64,000 nucleotides of DNA from an uncultured Bradyrhizobium sp. (GTDB taxonomy: Bacteria; Pseudomonadota; Alphaproteobacteria; Rhizobiales; Xanthobacteraceae): positions 186,001 to 250,000 of the forward strand of contig NZ_CANSMR010000002.1 in the NCBI RefSeq assembly GCF_947648125.1, written 5' to 3'. Positions 33,860-44,841 of the stretch are shown piece by piece (position 1 is the first letter of the stretch; every line of letters begins with the position of its first letter). The notes under the pieces were generated by a model. It saw only the letters and a program-made list of their open reading frames with translations. It searched no databases and was not told the DNA's origin. A program made the position numbers and the translations under genes.

Positions 33860-34230
33860 GCAGCCCGACCCGCGGTGGGGCCGGAGCGACGGATTTGAGT
33901 GGAAAAGCGGCGCGAACGCCCCTCGCCGAGGCCCCGCCGTCAGATAGCCGGCCGGTGATTCATTTGACCGCCAAATGACGGAAACGACGGTTATTTTGGC
34001 GAAAACATTAAGCTTTTTCGGCTATCCGGCTGGTTCCAAGATTGACTTTACCGCTTTCGCCCCTATGTTGCGGGCAACGCGGCCCTCGGATCGAAACGCG
34101 ATTCGTCAGGTTTGCCGTCCGTCAGCGTTAGTCAGAGCCCCCGAGCTTTATAGAAAAGCGAGCCGTTTCGGGGCCGAACGCGACAGCCTTTTACCTGCGA
34201 TGCCGAACGGCGGTTTCGACCAGAGGCTCA
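33860..34230. other. Intergenic region, autotransporter to rhlE
   Basis: 371 bp without a convincing gene. It carries a promoter (34042-34069) and about 155 nt of predicted rhlE leader. A 95-codon open frame (33975-34262) overlaps the rhlE start, has no ribosome site and no family-like features. I see no terminator for the autotransporter. Confidence 0.6.
34042..34069 (+). promoter_or_regulatory. Sigma-70-like promoter for rhlE
   Basis: TTGACT (-35, 34042-34047), a 16-bp spacer and TATGTT (-10, 34064-34069). Transcription would start near 34076, giving a leader of about 155 nt before the helicase ATG. Long leaders are common for cold-responsive RNA helicases, so post-transcriptional control is possible. 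Confidence 0.45.
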
Positions 34231-35724
<1,494 letters not shown>

Positions 35725-36040
35725 GGCCGACTCCGATGCCGCCGCGACAGCGGCGGTATCCTGCGGAATCCGTCTCGCCGCCGGCGACCGATGCCCACGC
35801 TGTTTCCTCGCGTTTGAAGCAAATGCGCGCAGTTTTCGCGTCGCTTTGACGTGCGAGTGAAGAACTTGCGAAAGCCGAACCCGATCCGCGGCGGAGTTAC
35901 GCTCGTACGACATTAGTCGCGGCGAAATCCCCGTAGTTCCACTGTTTACCTTGCCTTCATTCTCGTCCCGTACCCTCGCGCAAATAATTTAGTCATTGCT
36001 GCCGGGCATGACCGGCAATGCGTGCATTGAGGACGTAACA
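35725..36040. other. Intergenic region, rhlE to diguanylate cyclase
   Basis: 316 bp between two genes on the same strand. I find no gene, no clear terminator after rhlE and no convincing -35/-10 pair. A strong Shine-Dalgarno (GAGGA) at its end decides the GTG start at 36041. Confidence 0.5.
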
Positions 36041-37108
36041 GTGGTCAAGCTGCTGGACGAACACGAACGTACGTTGGCTTTTGCCGAAGTCGCGCTTGGT
36101 CAGATCCGCTCGCTTCGCCAGACCGCCGTCCCCCGCAACTATGAGATCTGGTACGTCTACGCGACCGGATACAACGCACCGCTCAACAAGGTCATCAACG
36201 AGACGCTCGCGCGCAGCGGCAAGCTCTCTGAATCCGATCTCGAGCAGATCTACGAAACCTACCTTTCGCACATCAAGACCTCGGACCGCATCGACAAGGT
36301 CGGCGCGCGCGTCATCGGCGAGATCGATGCCGTCATGCGGCTGATCACCGATGCGCTCGGCGTGTCCGCGACCTATGACGCGAGCCTCGTCGGCGCCAGC
36401 GACCGCCTCTCGACCGCGACCACTCGCGACCAGATCAAGACCATCGTCGAGGGGCTGGCCAAATCGACGCGCGAGATGCGCGAGACCAATCAGGCATTGG
36501 AGAACCGGCTCGCGCTGTCGAAGTCGGAGATCAGCGACCTGCAACGCAGCCTCGAGGCGATCCGCGCCGAGAGCCTGACCGATCCGCTCACCGGCCTCGG
36601 CAACCGGAAATATTTCGACCGCTCGATCGACATGGCGGTCCAGGCCGCATTGGCGAGCGGCGAGCCGCTGTCGCTGCTGATGTTCGACATCGATCACTTC
36701 AAGTCGTTCAACGATTCCTACGGCCATCTCACCGGCGATCAGGTGCTGCGGCTAGTGGCGCAGTCGCTGAAGCAGACCATCAAGGGCCAGGACATCACCG
36801 CCCGCTATGGCGGCGAGGAATTCGCGGTGGTGCTGCCGAACACCGCGCTGCGCCAAGCGCTGACGGTTGCCGACCACATCCGCCGCGCCGTGATGTCCAA
36901 GGAGCTGAAGAAGAAGTCGACCGGCGAGATCCTCGGCCGTGTCACCATCTCGGTTGGCGTCTCCATGCTGAAGCCGGCCGACGACACGGACTCGCTGATC
37001 GAGCGCGCCGACGCGTGCCTCTATGCCGCCAAGCGCGCCGGCCGCAACCGCGTGATCTGCGAAGCCGATCCGGAATACAGCGCCGAGACCCAGACCCGCG
37101 TGGCGTGA
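36041..37108 (+). CDS. Diguanylate cyclase (GGDEF domain)
   Basis: A 355-residue soluble protein. Residues 1-165 form a helical N-terminal module (TLAFAEVALGQIRSLRQTA, EIWYVYATGYNAPLNKVIN), then a coiled coil, and a C-terminal GGDEF domain. The signature is GGEEF at residues 257-261 in RYGGEEFAVVLP, so c-di-GMP synthesis is expected. The inhibitory I-site position reads KGQD instead of RxxD, so canonical product inhibition is probably weak. No membrane segment or sensor domain of known type is seen. Start: GTG at 36041 with GAGGA 7 nt upstream; an ATG at 36008 is in frame but lacks a site. Confidence 0.92.
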   Translation: MVKLLDEHERTLAFAEVALGQIRSLRQTAVPRNYEIWYVYATGYNAPLNKVINETLARSGKLSESDLEQIYETYLSHIKTSDRIDKVGARVIGEIDAVMRLITDALGVSATYDASLVGASDRLSTATTRDQIKTIVEGLAKSTREMRETNQALENRLALSKSEISDLQRSLEAIRAESLTDPLTGLGNRKYFDRSIDMAVQAALASGEPLSLLMFDIDHFKSFNDSYGHLTGDQVLRLVAQSLKQTIKGQDITARYGGEEFAVVLPNTALRQALTVADHIRRAVMSKELKKKSTGEILGRVTISVGVSMLKPADDTDSLIERADACLYAAKRAGRNRVICEADPEYSAETQTRVA

Positions 37109-37131
37109 CCGGTCCGCGTGTTTCTCCCCAT

Positions 37132-37217
37132 CGTCATTGCGAGCGAAGCGAAGCAATCCATCTGCCCGCAAATGCGGATAGATGGATTGCTTCGTCGCTA
37201 CGCTCCTCGCAATGACG
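37132..37217. repeat. Intergenic palindromic repeat (CGTCATTGCGAGCGAAGCG family)
   Basis: An inverted repeat whose arms begin CGTCATTGCGAGCGAAGCG and end CTCGCAATGACG; the inner arms include AAGCAATCCATCT and AGATGGATTGCTTCG. It lies between two convergent genes (diguanylate cyclase and TfoX-like) and probably folds into a long hairpin that could also terminate transcription. Confidence 0.85.
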
Positions 37218-37230
37218 CGGATCGATTCAG

Positions 37231-37722
37231 TTAGCTGCCTCTCGACGAGGACGGCTTCCTTTCCACGCGCTTCTTCTTGGCCGACGGCCTCCTCGCGGCC
37301 GTCTTCTTCACCGCGGCCTTCCTTCCCGCCACGTTCTTTGCAGCTGCCTTCTTCGCTGGCGCCTTCGCCGTCCGCGCAGCCGGTAGTTTCCTCGGCCGCT
37401 TGCGCAGCGCGGCGCGCTGGGCGGCGCCGAGCGCCGAGCGTGCCCAGACCGCAAGCTCCTCGGCATCGTCGAACAGCCGCGCCGGCAACTGCCAGTACGA
37501 GTTCACCGTCACCGTCTTGGCGCGGGTCTGGTACTGGAACGGTCCGCAGCCTTCGGCCTCGAACTGCGGGATGGTCTCCTCGTCGGCGCGGAAGTAGAGC
37601 CCGGCGCGCAGCGCGAGCGCGAAATTGGTGCCGTCAGCGGAGATGCCGTAGCCGGAGAACATCCGGCGCAGCGTGACCGGGCCGAAATCGGCGAACAGAT
37701 CGGTGAGGAATTCGCGGTCCAT
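37231..37722 (-). CDS. TfoX/Sxy N-terminal domain protein with H1-like basic tail
   Basis: A 163-residue protein. Residues 1-100 are a TfoX N-terminal domain (FLTDLFADFGPVTLRRMFSG, LYFRADEETIPQFEAEG, SYWQLPARLFDDAEEL). The C-terminal 55 residues are Lys/Ala/Arg-rich with AKKAAAK-like steps, resembling histone H1 tails and bacterial H1-like proteins. TfoX/Sxy proteins act in competence regulation in gammaproteobacteria, but alphaproteobacterial members are uncharacterised. The ATG at 37720-37722 follows a GGGTGGG purine run. A polar start to 37809 in frame is not supported. It is convergent with the GGDEF gene. Confidence 0.88.
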   Translation of the reverse strand: MDREFLTDLFADFGPVTLRRMFSGYGISADGTNFALALRAGLYFRADEETIPQFEAEGCGPFQYQTRAKTVTVNSYWQLPARLFDDAEELAVWARSALGAAQRAALRKRPRKLPAARTAKAPAKKAAAKNVAGRKAAVKKTAARRPSAKKKRVERKPSSSRGS

Positions 37723-37833
37723 ATGCCCACCCTTGTTCCAGCGCGGCCGAACGCGGCTGCCGCAGCCTGTTGGCAGCGCAGTATGGTCGACGACGGCGTC
37801 GACATGCAACGATGGTGGGTGTCGGATCCAAGG

Positions 37834-37857
37834 CGCGAGCGCGATTGCGCGCTCGCG
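37834..37857 (-). terminator. Hairpin after the suf operon
   Basis: A 10-bp stem CGCGAGCGCG / CGCGCTCGCG with a 4-nt loop lies 16 nt downstream of the sufA stop on the minus strand. It lacks a T run, so it may be a Rho-assisted end or simply a stable 3' structure. Confidence 0.45.
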
Positions 37858-37872
37858 AGGGCGCAGCAGCGA

Positions 37873-38271
37873 TCAGACCGTCGCCGGCTTGAGCTGCACC
37901 GATTCGCCGCAACCGCAGGCGGAGACCTGGTTCGGGTTGTTGAACACGAACTGGGCCTGCATCCTGTCGGCCACGTAGTCCATCTCGGTGCCGAGCAGGA
38001 ACAGCACGGCCTTCGGATCGACCAGGATCTTCACGCCCTTGTCCTCGACCACTTCGTCGGTCGGACGGATCTCGTGGGCGTATTCAACGGTGTAGGATTG
38101 TCCGGCGCAGCCGCCGTTCTTGATGCCGACGCGCAGGCCGACGATCTCGGAATCGGCGCGCTTGGTCAGCTCGGTGATCCGCTCCGCCGCGGCATCGGTC
38201 AGTCTCATGACCTGCGGGCGCGGCCGCTTCGGCTTGGCTGGGGTCGGTGAGGCTTGTGTCATGTCACTCAT
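37873..38271 (-). CDS. sufA: A-type Fe-S cluster carrier SufA
   Basis: A 132-residue A-type carrier that receives [4Fe-4S] or [2Fe-2S] clusters from SufBCD. The three conserved cysteines are present: NGGCAGQSY and the C-terminal ACGCG pair. A 20-residue Pro/Lys-rich N-terminal extension precedes the core. It is the last gene of the suf operon, 55 nt after sufT. The assignment to SufA rather than ErpA/IscA rests on gene order. Confidence 0.92.
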   Translation of the reverse strand: MSDMTQASPTPAKPKRPRPQVMRLTDAAAERITELTKRADSEIVGLRVGIKNGGCAGQSYTVEYAHEIRPTDEVVEDKGVKILVDPKAVLFLLGTEMDYVADRMQAQFVFNNPNQVSACGCGESVQLKPATV

Positions 38272-38326
38272 GTGGTCAGTCCCAGCGGCAATTCAATCTC
38301 GAGCTTAGGCTCAATCCCCTGACGCA

Positions 38327-38698
38327 TCACCACATATTGAGGACGAGGCGAGCCTCGTCCGACATCCGGTCCGGCGTCCAGGCCGGATCCCACACCAGAT
38401 TGACGTTGATGACGCCGACGCCGGGGACGCTGGCAACCGCGTTCTCGACCATCTGCGGCAATTCGCCGGCGGCCGGGCAGTTCGGGGTGGTCAGCGTCAT
38501 CAGGATGTCGACCGAGCGATCATCCTTGAGATCGACCTTGTAGATCAGGCCGAGCTCGTAGATGTCGGCCGGGATTTCCGGGTCGAACACCGTCTTCAGC
38601 GCCGCGACGATCTCGCCGCTCATGCGCTCGGTCTCCTCCGCCGGCAGTGCCGAGGTGGTTTCCATGGTGGCCGTCTTGACTTCGGCTGTATCGGTCAT
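38327..38698 (-). CDS. sufT: SUF system Fe-S assembly protein SufT (MIP18 family)
   Basis: A 123-residue DUF59/MIP18-family protein. The conserved core is KTVFDPEIPADIYELGLIY followed by ILMTLTTPNCPAAGELP with the reactive Cys of the family, and VVWDPAW-like ending (VNLVWDPAWTPDRMS). Such proteins help mature or repair Fe-S proteins under demand. The start overlaps the sufS stop (ATGA), showing translational coupling. Confidence 0.93.
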   Translation of the reverse strand: MTDTAEVKTATMETTSALPAEETERMSGEIVAALKTVFDPEIPADIYELGLIYKVDLKDDRSVDILMTLTTPNCPAAGELPQMVENAVASVPGVGVINVNLVWDPAWTPDRMSDEARLVLNMW

Positions 38699-39942
38699 GC
38701 GAACAATTCCCGCGCCTTGATCAGCGCCTGCGCCAGATGGTCGACTTCTTCCCTTGTATTATACATCCCGAAGGATGCGCGGCAGGTGGCCGTGACGTTG
38801 AACCGCTCTAAAAGCGGCATCACGCAATGGGTGCCGGCGCGCACGGCGATGCCCTGGCGGTCGATCACGGTCGCGACGTCGTGGGGATGCGCCCCCTTCA
38901 TCTCGAACGAGATCACCGGGCCCTTGTTGCGGGCGGTTCCGATCACCCGCAGCGAGTTGATCTCGCGCAAACGGTCCTGCGCGTAGGTCAGCAGCTCGTG
39001 CTCATGCGCGGCGATGCGCTCCTTGCCGATCGAATTGACGTAGTCGATCGCAGCACCGAGCCCGATCGCCTCGACGATCGGCGGCGTCCCGGCCTCGAAT
39101 TTGTGCGGCGGATCGCCATAGGTGACCCAGTCCTTGGCCACTTCGCGGATCATCTCGCCGCCGCCGTTGAACGGCCGCATCGCCACCAGATGCTCGTGCT
39201 TGGCGTAGAGCGCGCCGATCCCGGTCGGCCCGTACACCTTGTGGCCGGTGAAGGCGTAGAAATCGCAATCGAGGTCCTGGACGTCAACAGGCAGATGCAC
39301 CGCGCCTTGCGCGCCATCGACCAGCACCGGAATGCCGCGGGCGTGCGCCAGCCGAACCACTTCCTTGACCGGAACCAGGGTGCCGAGCGCGTTCGACATC
39401 TGGGTGATCGCGACGATCTTGGTGCGCGCCGTCAGGAGCTTCTCGAACTCCTCGATCAGGAAATTGCCCTCGTCGTCGACCGGCGCCCACTTGATCACGG
39501 CACCATGGCGTTCCCGGAGGAAGTGCCACGGCACGATGTTGGAGTGGTGCTCCATGATCGAGAGGACGATCTCGTCGCCCTCCTTGATGTTCACCCCGCC
39601 CCAGGACGACGCCACCAGGTTGATCGCCTCGGTGACGTTGCGGGTGAAGACGATCTCTTCGCTGCGGCGGGCGTTGATGAACTGCGCGACCTTGCCGCGG
39701 GCGCCCTCATAGGCCTCCGTCGCCGCATTGGCGAGGTAATGCAGGCCGCGATGCACGTTGGCGTACTCGCTCTTGTAGGCCTCGGTCATGCGGTCGAGCA
39801 CCGCATTCGGCTTCTGCGCCGAGGCCGCGTTGTCGAGATAGACCAGTGGCTTGCCGTAGATCTGCATGGCGAGCGCCGGGAAATCCTGCCGCACCAGGGC
39901 GACGTCGTAAGAACCGTTGGCGACCGCCCTGTGCATGCTCAC
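38695..39942 (-). CDS. sufS: Cysteine desulfurase SufS
   Basis: A 415-residue group II cysteine desulfurase. PLP Lys lies in FYAFTGHKVYGPTGIGAL; the active Cys is in RAGTHCVMPLLERF, and GARSEEIVFTRNVTEAIN is the N-terminal substrate region (RRSEEIVFTRN). It supplies sulfur to SufBCD. The start is GTG at 39942, overlapping the sufD stop by 4 nt (GTGA); an ATG at 39936 is the alternative. No SufE gene is seen in the operon. Confidence 0.95.
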   Translation of the reverse strand: MSMHRAVANGSYDVALVRQDFPALAMQIYGKPLVYLDNAASAQKPNAVLDRMTEAYKSEYANVHRGLHYLANAATEAYEGARGKVAQFINARRSEEIVFTRNVTEAINLVASSWGGVNIKEGDEIVLSIMEHHSNIVPWHFLRERHGAVIKWAPVDDEGNFLIEEFEKLLTARTKIVAITQMSNALGTLVPVKEVVRLAHARGIPVLVDGAQGAVHLPVDVQDLDCDFYAFTGHKVYGPTGIGALYAKHEHLVAMRPFNGGGEMIREVAKDWVTYGDPPHKFEAGTPPIVEAIGLGAAIDYVNSIGKERIAAHEHELLTYAQDRLREINSLRVIGTARNKGPVISFEMKGAHPHDVATVIDRQGIAVRAGTHCVMPLLERFNVTATCRASFGMYNTREEVDHLAQALIKARELFA

Positions 39943-41261
39943 GCCCTCGCCTGAAGCCAGCGCTGCGCGGCGGCAATTGCGACCTCGCGCAACGCGTCGC
40001 TGGCAATCGTCTCGATCGCCTCGCCGACAAAGGCCTGGATCAGAAGCGCCTGCGCTTCCTTCTCGGGCAGTCCGCGGGCGCGCATGTAGAACAGCAGGCT
40101 CTCGTCGAGCGCACCGGTGGTCGCACCGTGACCGCAGGTGACGTCGTCGGCGAAGATCTCGAGCTCCGGCTTGTTGTCGGCTTCCGCGTCGTCGGACAGT
40201 AGCAGAGCGCGGGTCATCATCTTGGCGTCGGTCTTCTGGGCGTCCGGACGGACGATGATGCGGCCCTGGAACACGGAATGGGCACGGTCGTCGACGACGG
40301 CACGGAAGATCTCGCGGCTCGCGCAGTGCGGCACCGCGTGATCCATGAACAGCGTGGTGTCGGCGTGCTGCTTGCCGTTGATCAGATTGACGCCGTTGGT
40401 CTCGACCTTCGAGCCCTCACCGGCGCACGTGATCGTCAGCTGATAGCGGCTGACATGACCGCCCGAGGTCAGACCAAATGTGTTGAAATGGGCGTGCGCG
40501 CCGAGCGAAATCGTCGCCGAGGAAATGTTGAAGGCATCGGCGCTGTCTTCGACCAGACGCACGTGATCGAACCGTGCATTGTCGCCGATCGCGACAACCA
40601 GCCCATCATGGGTCTGGTAGGCCTTGGCGCCTTCGCCGGCAAGATAGCTCTCCACCAGCGTCACGCTGGTATCGCGGCCGAGCCGGAGCAGCGAACGCGT
40701 GAACATCGCAGCCGGCGCCGTGCCGGACGCGACATGCACGATGTGCAGCGGCTGGGCCAGCACCGCACCGTTGGCAACGTCGATGACGACGCCATCGGTC
40801 GCCATCGCGCCGTTCAGCGCGATCATGGGATTGGAGATGTCGGAGGCAAAGGCCTGCACGGAGAGCGCGCCGTCGCCGGCGTCGAGCACCTCGCGCAGCG
40901 GGCGGATGCTCAGCCCCTTTTCGAGATTGCCGAGATCGGACAGATCGGGCGCAAACGCGCCATCGACCAGCACCAGACGGCGCACGCCTTCGATCGCCCG
41001 CAGCTTGACCGCATCAGCGGCGCGATTCAGTGCCGCTGCATCCGGGGCCGGTGCCAGCGGCAGCACCTCGCGCATCAGCGCGCGCAGGTCGGTGTATTTC
41101 CAGTCCTCGATCCGGCGATGCGGCAGGCCAAGGCGCTCATAGGCATCGAATGCCTCGCGGCGCTGATCGGCGATCTTGCCCTTGCCCGGCAGACGGTCAC
41201 GCACCACGGCGAATGCATCGCCCAGCGCGCGCCCGGTCTCGGTCTTTGCAACAACGTTCAT
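39939..41261 (-). CDS. sufD: Fe-S assembly scaffold subunit SufD
   Basis: A 440-residue SufD, partner of SufB and SufC in the SufBC2D scaffold. The C-terminal beta-helix shows SVFQGRIIVRPDAQKTDAKM, DDVTCGHGATTGALDE (with the His/Cys pair of the SufB/SufD core) and RGLPEKEAQALLIQAFV. It lies between sufC and sufS and couples to sufS by an overlapping stop/start. Confidence 0.95.
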   Translation of the reverse strand: MNVVAKTETGRALGDAFAVVRDRLPGKGKIADQRREAFDAYERLGLPHRRIEDWKYTDLRALMREVLPLAPAPDAAALNRAADAVKLRAIEGVRRLVLVDGAFAPDLSDLGNLEKGLSIRPLREVLDAGDGALSVQAFASDISNPMIALNGAMATDGVVIDVANGAVLAQPLHIVHVASGTAPAAMFTRSLLRLGRDTSVTLVESYLAGEGAKAYQTHDGLVVAIGDNARFDHVRLVEDSADAFNISSATISLGAHAHFNTFGLTSGGHVSRYQLTITCAGEGSKVETNGVNLINGKQHADTTLFMDHAVPHCASREIFRAVVDDRAHSVFQGRIIVRPDAQKTDAKMMTRALLLSDDAEADNKPELEIFADDVTCGHGATTGALDESLLFYMRARGLPEKEAQALLIQAFVGEAIETIASDALREVAIAAAQRWLQARA

Positions 41262-41278
41262 CTGAGAACCCGCATTTG

Positions 41279-42031
<753 letters not shown>

Positions 42032-42089
42032 CTAATTTTTCCTGAGCATCATGCGCCAGGCGCGTCGGCCGCGCCGTTAGCGGGATGGA

Positions 42090-43586
42090 TTAGCCAACCG
42101 AACCTTCAAGGCTGATCGAAATCAGCTTCTGCGCTTCCACCGCGAACTCCATCGGCAGTTGCTGCAGCACGTCCTTCACGAAGCCGTTGACGACGAGGCC
42201 GACGGCTTCTTCCTGCGAGAGCCCGCGCTGGATGCAGTAGAACAGCACGTCCTCGGAAATCTTCGACGTCGTCGCCTCATGCTCGAACGTCGCCGAGGAA
42301 TTCTTGGCCTCGACATAGGGCACGGTGTGCGCGCCGCATTTGTCGCCGATCAGGAGCGAGTCGCAGGCGGTGTAGTTGCGCGCGCCGGTGGCTTTGCGAT
42401 GCGCGCTGACGAGGCCGCGATAGGTGTTCTGCGACTTGCCGGCGGCAATGCCCTTGGAGATGATGCGGCTCGACGTGTTCTTGCCGAGGTGGATCATCTT
42501 GGTGCCGCTATCGACCTGCTGGAAGCCGTTCGAGATCGCGATCGAGTAGAACTCGCCGCTCGAATTGTCGCCGCGCAGGATGCAGCTCGGGTACTTCCAG
42601 GTGATCGCAGATCCCGTCTCGACCTGGGTCCAGGAGATCTTGGAGTTCTTGCCGCGGCAGTCGCCACGCTTGGTGACGAAATTGTAGATGCCGCCCTTGC
42701 CTTCCGAATTGCCGGGGTACCAGTTCTGCACCGTCGAATACTTGATCTCGGCGTCATCGAGCGTGACGAGCTCGACCACGGCAGCGTGCAGCTGGTTCTC
42801 ATCGCGCTGCGGCGCGGTGCAGCCTTCGAGATAGGAAACGTAGGAGCCCTTGTCGGCGATGATCAGCGTGCGCTCGAACTGGCCGGTGTTACGCTCGTTG
42901 ATCCGGAAATAGGTCGACAGCTCCATCGGGCAGCGCACGCCCGGCGGCACGTAGACGAACGAGCCGTCGGAGAACACCGCCGAGTTCAGCGTCGCGAAGT
43001 AATTGTCCGAGGTCGGCACCACGGTGCCGAGATATTTCTGCACCAGCTCGGGATGCTCGCGGATCGCCTCCGAGATCGGCATGAAGATCACGCCGGCCGC
43101 CTTCAGCTCCTTCTGGAAGGTCGTCGCGACCGAAACCGAATCGAACACGGCATCGACCGCGATCTTGCGGCTCGGCGACGGCGGTCCGCCGGGCGGCGGC
43201 TCGACGCCTTCGAGGATCGCGACCTCACGCAGGGGAATGCCGAGCTTCTCATAGGTCTTGAGGATTTCCGGATCGATCTCGTCGATCGAGGACAGCGTCT
43301 TCTTCGGCTTCGGCGCCGAGTAATAGTAGATGTCCTGATAGTCAATCTTCGGATAGTCGACGCGCGCCCAGGTCGGCTCGGTCATGGTCAGCCAGCGGCG
43401 ATACGCCTCGAGGCGCCATTCCAGCATCCAGGCCGGCTCATTCTTCTTTGCGGAGATGAAGCGGACGGTATCTTCCGACAGCCCCTTCGGGGCCTTTTCG
43501 GACTCGATCTGAGTCTCAAACCCATATCGATACTGGTCGACGTCGATGCGCCGGACGCGCTCGACCGTCTCTTGTACAGCAGGCAT
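42090..43586 (-). CDS. sufB: Fe-S assembly scaffold subunit SufB
   Basis: A 498-residue SufB, main scaffold of [4Fe-4S] assembly. The conserved C-terminal half holds [39 protein letters not shown] and [21 protein letters not shown], including the cysteine used in cluster assembly. The N-terminus ([20 protein letters not shown]) is the alphaproteobacterial form. GGAGG lies 5 nt before the ATG at 43584-43586. A candidate Irr/ICE-like box lies 86-103 nt upstream, within the end of the upstream desulfurase gene. Confidence 0.97.
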   Translation of the reverse strand: MPAVQETVERVRRIDVDQYRYGFETQIESEKAPKGLSEDTVRFISAKKNEPAWMLEWRLEAYRRWLTMTEPTWARVDYPKIDYQDIYYYSAPKPKKTLSSIDEIDPEILKTYEKLGIPLREVAILEGVEPPPGGPPSPSRKIAVDAVFDSVSVATTFQKELKAAGVIFMPISEAIREHPELVQKYLGTVVPTSDNYFATLNSAVFSDGSFVYVPPGVRCPMELSTYFRINERNTGQFERTLIIADKGSYVSYLEGCTAPQRDENQLHAAVVELVTLDDAEIKYSTVQNWYPGNSEGKGGIYNFVTKRGDCRGKNSKISWTQVETGSAITWKYPSCILRGDNSSGEFYSIAISNGFQQVDSGTKMIHLGKNTSSRIISKGIAAGKSQNTYRGLVSAHRKATGARNYTACDSLLIGDKCGAHTVPYVEAKNSSATFEHEATTSKISEDVLFYCIQRGLSQEEAVGLVVNGFVKDVLQQLPMEFAVEAQKLISISLEGSVG

Positions 43587-43672
43587 TCAATCCTCCGCTC
43601 GCGGTTTCAAGGACCGCGGTGGATCTCAAGTTCAGAAAATCTCTTACGATGCTTTGAACACGAAATCACTGG

Positions 43673-43689
43673 CTTAGAACAGTTCAAGC
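43673..43689 (-). promoter_or_regulatory. Possible Irr (ICE-like) operator for suf
   Basis: On the plus strand the site reads CTTAGAACAGTTCAAGC, with the core palindrome GAACAGTTC. It matches TTAGAA-N3-TTC but not the full TTAGAANNNTTCTAA consensus I recall for the Irr box of Rhizobiales; two positions of the right arm differ. It spans the stop of the upstream desulfurase and is about 90 nt from the sufB ATG, where a promoter would be expected. Tentative. Confidence 0.35.
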
Positions 43690-44841
43690 TGTGTTTCGTC
43701 GTCCCCCCTTAACTAGGGTATCGGCGAGCTTTCGCCAAGCCTTGAGGGTGAAATCCACGTCTGTCTCGGTGGTAGACCAGCCAAGACTGAGCCGCACCGC
43801 TCCCTGGGACACCTCTGAACGGTATCCCATTGCCTCCAACACGTGGGACGGCTGAACCTTGCCCGAAGAGCAGGCGGAACCGGAGGACACCGCTACCCCC
43901 GCCAGGTCGAAGCCGATCACCGCCGTTTCGGCCTTCATGCCGGGCACCGTGAACAGAACGGTATTCGGCAACCGCTTCACGTCGTCGGAGAAGACCAGCA
44001 CGTCCGGCGTCTGGCGAAGCCCGTGCTCGAGGCGGTCGCGCAGTCCCCTGACGCGGGCGGCGTCGGCCTTCAGCGCCACCATCGCGGCCTTTGCGGCCGC
44101 ACCAAAGCCTGCAATCCCTGCGACGTTCTCGGTCCCTGCCCGCCGCCCGAGTTCCTGCCCGCCGCCGCGCAAAGACGCCTCCAGTCCTTCGATGCCTTCG
44201 GCAAGCACCAGTGCCCCTGCGCCCTTCGGTCCACCGATCTTGTGCGCCGACAGCGTCACGAGATCGGCCTGGGTCGAAGCGAGATCGAACGAGATCTTCC
44301 CGAACGCCTGGATCGCATCGACATGCAGCAGGCCACCGGCCGCGTGGACAATCTCGGCGACATCAGCCACCGGCTGGACGGCACCGGTCTCGTTGTTCGC
44401 CAGCATCACCGAGACCAAAGCGGGCGGACCGTCCGCCAGCAGCGCACGCAGATGATCGAGATCGGTCACCCCGGTGCGCGTGACATTGATGGCGAAGGTC
44501 GCCTCACGCGCAAACCGCCCGCCCGCGAGGACGGACGCATGCTCGATCGCGGACACCAACAGCCGCCTGACCGGCGCGCCGGCACCGCGGCGCAATCCCG
44601 GCGTCAATGCGAGCGCATTGGCTTCGGTCCCGCCGGAGAGAAACACGACGTCCTGCGGCCGGCCACCGACCGCCTTGGCCACCGCATTGCGGGCATCCTC
44701 GACCAGCCGGCGCGCGCGGCGTCCCTCGCTGTGCACCGAGGACGGGTTGCCGCTCAAGTCCCACGCCGCAGCCATCGCCGCCTTCGCCTCCTGGCGAAGC
44801 GGCGTGGTGGCATTCCAGTCGAGATAGACGCGATCGGCCAT
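43684..44841 (-). CDS. Cysteine desulfurase, IscS/NifS group I
   Basis: A 385-residue PLP enzyme with LDWNATTPLRQEAKAAMAAA (group I start), the PLP Lys in LVTLSAHKIGGPKGAGAL, and the active Cys in AVSSGSACSSGKVQPSH. It is a second, different-group desulfurase directly upstream of sufB (97 nt, same strand), the head of the suf locus. Such a group I desulfurase beside sufB is common in Rhizobiales and may feed sulfur to suf or to tRNA thiolation. I choose the ATG at 44839-44841; there is no strong ribosome site. Confidence 0.93.
   Translation of the reverse strand: MADRVYLDWNATTPLRQEAKAAMAAAWDLSGNPSSVHSEGRRARRLVEDARNAVAKAVGGRPQDVVFLSGGTEANALALTPGLRRGAGAPVRRLLVSAIEHASVLAGGRFAREATFAINVTRTGVTDLDHLRALLADGPPALVSVMLANNETGAVQPVADVAEIVHAAGGLLHVDAIQAFGKISFDLASTQADLVTLSAHKIGGPKGAGALVLAEGIEGLEASLRGGGQELGRRAGTENVAGIAGFGAAAKAAMVALKADAARVRGLRDRLEHGLRQTPDVLVFSDDVKRLPNTVLFTVPGMKAETAVIGFDLAGVAVSSGSACSSGKVQPSHVLEAMGYRSEVSQGAVRLSLGWSTTETDVDFTLKAWRKLADTLVKGGRRNTA

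Noticed and set aside
42159-43712. 517-codon plus-strand frame opposite sufB
   Set aside because: Antisense shadow of a well-conserved sufB.
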